Below, in pieces: positions 61,991 through 64,000 of a stretch of 64,000 nt of DNA. The stretch is from an uncultured Lachnospiraceae bacterium (lineage in GTDB: Bacteria > Bacillota > Clostridia > Lachnospirales > Lachnospiraceae): positions 1 to 64,000 of the forward strand of contig CAJUJP010000018.1 in the NCBI GenBank assembly GCA_910586615.1, given 5' to 3'. Under the pieces are notes generated by a model. It was not told where the DNA came from, did no database searches, and saw nothing but the letters and a program-made list of their open reading frames with translations. The position numbers and the translations under genes are program-made. The stretch's first letter is position 1. Each line of letters opens with the position of its first letter.

Positions 61991-63322
61991 CTAATATTGA
62001 TACCGCTTCCTGTATTTTACAAACATGGCCGCCGATAACACAAGCGCCATCAGCTCCGCCGCAGGCGTAGCCAGCCAGATTCCGTTCACACCCAGGAGTG
62101 CAGGAAGCACGAGCATGGTGATCAGCATAAAGACAAAGGATCTTGAAAAAGCCAGAACCGCCGAAACCACTCCGTTTGACAGCGCTGTGAACATTCCGCT
62201 GGCAAAAATATTAAAACCGATAAAAAACAGCGCTACAGTACAGATCCTGTTGCCGGTAACCGCCAGATCATACACCGGATTGTCCGGTCGTGCAAACACC
62301 GATACGAGCGGTCTGGTCAGCATAAAGGACGCTGCTGCCGTCATCAGCGAGATGGCTGTGATTACTCTCAGACTGATCGAAATCAGTTTTTTTAGTTTCT
62401 CATGATTCTGCTCTCCGTAATAATAGCTGGTCATGGGCGCCACACCATAAGAATACCCTGTATACAAAGAACTTGCAAACATTAATACATACATGATAAT
62501 AGTGACCGCGGCAATGCCGTCCTCACCAACATAGTGAAGCATAGTCCAGTTAAACATCATCGTAATGATTCCCGTAACAAGAGCCGTAGCCATCTCCGAA
62601 CAGCCGTTGGCTGCGGCATTCATAAGAACCTTCAGGCGAAACGCCGGTTTCGTGAAATGCAGCAGGCTCTTTTTTCTGCTGAAAACAAACAGGCCGGCCA
62701 CCGCCGTGACGGAATACCCCAATCCCGTTGCGATTGCCGCTCCGCTGATTCCCATATCAAAAACAGCGATAAACACATAATCAAGCACCATGTTCAACAC
62801 GCCGCCCGACACGGAACATACAAGAGAAAGGGTGGCTTTCTCGCTGGCGATCATGTACAGGGTAAAGTTATTCATCAACAGGATCGGCACGGTAAACAGC
62901 AGATACCTGCTCAGGTATTCCACGCAGTATCCCGCCACATCCGCTGACAGATTCATGCCCGCAAAGATCCGTTCCATGAGCAGATAACCCAGACCGCACA
63001 TCACAACTCCGACAACCACATTTACCAGAATCAGAAAGGTAAAGTCCTCCTTCGCCTCCTCCCTCTTCTGCTCCCCCATTTTCTTCATAATGACCGCACT
63101 GCCTCCTGTTGCCAGCATGGTGGAAATGGCTGTGACAAGCTGGATGACAGGCGCTGTCAGGTTGATTGCCGACAGTGCGTTCGTGCCGATCAGATTGGAC
63201 ACAAACAGACCGTCAACCATGGTGTAGAAAGACATGAATACACTCATGGCTATGGTCGGAACTGCGAATTTTAAGATGTTTTTCAATGTGACCGGTTTTA
63301 AATAGGCATTTTGATTTTCCAT
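61991..63322 (-). CDS. MATE family efflux transporter
   Basis: A 443-residue membrane antiporter with about 12 helices in two halves (NILKFAVPTIAMSVFMSFYTMVDG starts the first). I chose the ATG at 63322 after GGGAGGAAATC; the longer frame crosses the promoter. It is not closely similar to the MATE protein at 35845 beyond family level, but the two share the VDG(L/F)FVSN motif. A palindromic operator (63424-63444) sits in its promoter. Confidence 0.93.
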   Translation of the reverse strand: MENQNAYLKPVTLKNILKFAVPTIAMSVFMSFYTMVDGLFVSNLIGTNALSAINLTAPVIQLVTAISTMLATGGSAVIMKKMGEQKREEAKEDFTFLILVNVVVGVVMCGLGYLLMERIFAGMNLSADVAGYCVEYLSRYLLFTVPILLMNNFTLYMIASEKATLSLVCSVSGGVLNMVLDYVFIAVFDMGISGAAIATGLGYSVTAVAGLFVFSRKKSLLHFTKPAFRLKVLMNAAANGCSEMATALVTGIITMMFNWTMLHYVGEDGIAAVTIIMYVLMFASSLYTGYSYGVAPMTSYYYGEQNHEKLKKLISISLRVITAISLMTAAASFMLTRPLVSVFARPDNPVYDLAVTGNRICTVALFFIGFNIFASGMFTALSNGVVSAVLAFSRSFVFMLITMLVLPALLGVNGIWLATPAAELMALVLSAAMFVKYRKRYQY

Positions 63323-63423
63323 ATGATTTCCTCCCTGTCGGAGCAGCCGCTGCGGTCTTCCCCACTGTCTGTATACTTTTTTCAGGCAGTGCATAATGCG
63401 CTGTGCTGATAGAAATATCATAA

Positions 63424-63447
63424 ACCGTACAGTAACTGTACGGTCAA
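63424..63447 (-). promoter_or_regulatory. Promoter with 9-bp-arm palindromic operator before the MATE gene
   Basis: ACCGTACAG-TAA-CTGTACGGT (63424-63444) is a perfect inverted repeat, typical of a TetR-family operator. On the minus strand TTGACC (63442-63447) precedes it, so the palindrome fills the promoter spacer; TTTATG or TATGAT serves as -10. The matching regulator gene is not in this window. Confidence 0.75.
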
Positions 63448-63692
63448 TACCTAAAAAAAGTTAAACATTTTTACCATGTCATATGCGGTAGCATTTGGTG
63501 AAGCAGAACAAACATTCTATCCTTTAAGAAAAGCATTCTGAGTTAAATTCTTTGCCATATTTTTTGTCCTTCCGTTTCCATACAAAAATATCGCCCTGCA
63601 TGCATACAAGACGATATCTTCAAAATGAACAGGCGCATGATATTTATTTTCTCTCTACCATGCACCTAAAGTTACTATTACTATAAAATTTT
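63448..63692. other. Intergenic region left of the right-end fragment
   Basis: About 245 AT-rich bases with no supported gene. It may hold the 3' end signals of the gene entering from the right; no clear terminator was found. Confidence 0.5.
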
Positions 63693-63995
63693 CTATGCCT
63701 TAATATATTTTTGGTTCTTGCTGTTCGGCTTATTTGGAAATGTCATCTTAATCTTTCCTGCTTCCAACAGTGGTTTTAATATCATTTTGCGAAAGTGTTC
63801 CCGGCTTGTTATTCCGATAAATTCCTGCATTTCCTGACGTGTTCTTGCTTCTGAACAAAATTCTATCAGATTATTAATACGTTCATCTTGCGCTCTATCT
63901 TGCACTGTGCAAGTATGCAAGTTAAAATTCACATTCCAGTTCTGCATCTCCTGTTGAAAATACCAAATATGTAACCGATTGCTGTTTTTTGGCAA
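63693..63995 (-). CDS. C-terminal part of an ATP-binding or Fic-type regulator (runs off the window)
   Basis: The last ~100 codons of a gene whose start lies beyond the right edge. The first possible start here is a TTG without a ribosome site, so the frame is treated as partial. The winged-helix-like segment (RTRQEMQEFIGITSREHFRK) and the ending FPNKPNSKNQKYIKA are, from memory, characteristic of the C-terminus of divergent AAA-4/AlbA-type or Fic-type regulatory proteins in Firmicutes. Which of these it is cannot be told. Confidence 0.5.
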   Translation of the reverse strand: MPKNSNRLHIWYFQQEMQNWNVNFNLHTCTVQDRAQDERINNLIEFCSEARTRQEMQEFIGITSREHFRKMILKPLLEAGKIKMTFPNKPNSKNQKYIKA

Positions 63996-64000
63996 ATTCA

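Overview
The window reads as chromosome of an anaerobic, spore-forming gut Firmicute, most likely Lachnospiraceae (Clostridia). The reasons are the gene families and their order (groES-groEL under CIRCE, xerD-spoIIM-Nudix, recX-recA, rny, spoVB-like flippase, HemZ-type radical SAM protein), strong AGGAGG ribosome binding sites, sigma-A promoters with 17-bp spacers, and many carbohydrate enzymes of gut type. No rRNA, tRNA, CRISPR array or complete insertion sequence was seen. Base composition looks fairly even, apart from AT-rich intergenic stretches.

Layout. 1-2.3 kb: groES-groEL, with a possible group II intron end at the left edge. 2.4-8.2 kb: an AraC regulator divergent from a membrane-fused alpha/beta hydrolase, then two c-di-GMP-type proteins with degenerate GGDEF domains, one of them an unusual C_GCAxxG_C_C-GGDEF-EAL fusion. 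8.3-20.9 kb: a glycan-utilisation locus made of two permeases, a solute-binding lipoprotein, a YesM/YesN-type two-component system and three cytosolic glycan enzymes (GH130, GH20-like, GH38). Together these suggest import and cytosolic breakdown of mannose/GlcNAc oligosaccharides such as N-glycan fragments. 21.5-24.9 kb: glycolytic gap-pgk-tpi. 25-32 kb: PHP histidinol phosphatase, chemotaxis receptor, membrane-anchored trigger-factor-like protein, GH27 alpha-galactosidase, mnmA.

32.5-37.2 kb is mostly plus strand: SpoVB-like flippase, DAHP synthase, and a MarR-MATE pair with twin palindromic operators. 37.2-42.3 kb: a BceRS-BceAB-like antimicrobial-peptide sensing and detoxification module, with a candidate BceR box in front of the transporter genes. 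42.6-50.5 kb: housekeeping genes (xerD, spoIIM, Nudix, aminotransferase, rny, recX-recA with LexA boxes). 50.9-64 kb is more accessory: a frameshifted hydrolase-GNAT fusion, aroA, XRE regulator, NifX-like protein with a Nudix-GNAT fusion, a truncated racemase, a GH16 lipoprotein, MarR plus flavin reductase, deaminase, HemZ, a GdpD remnant, a MATE pump behind a strong palindromic operator, and a fragment running off the right end.

The best candidates for something new are the redox-domain/c-di-GMP phosphodiesterase fusion, the compact N-glycan-type locus, and the interspersed repeat near 21.3 and 59.0 kb. All functional statements come from reading motifs and context; no database search was possible.
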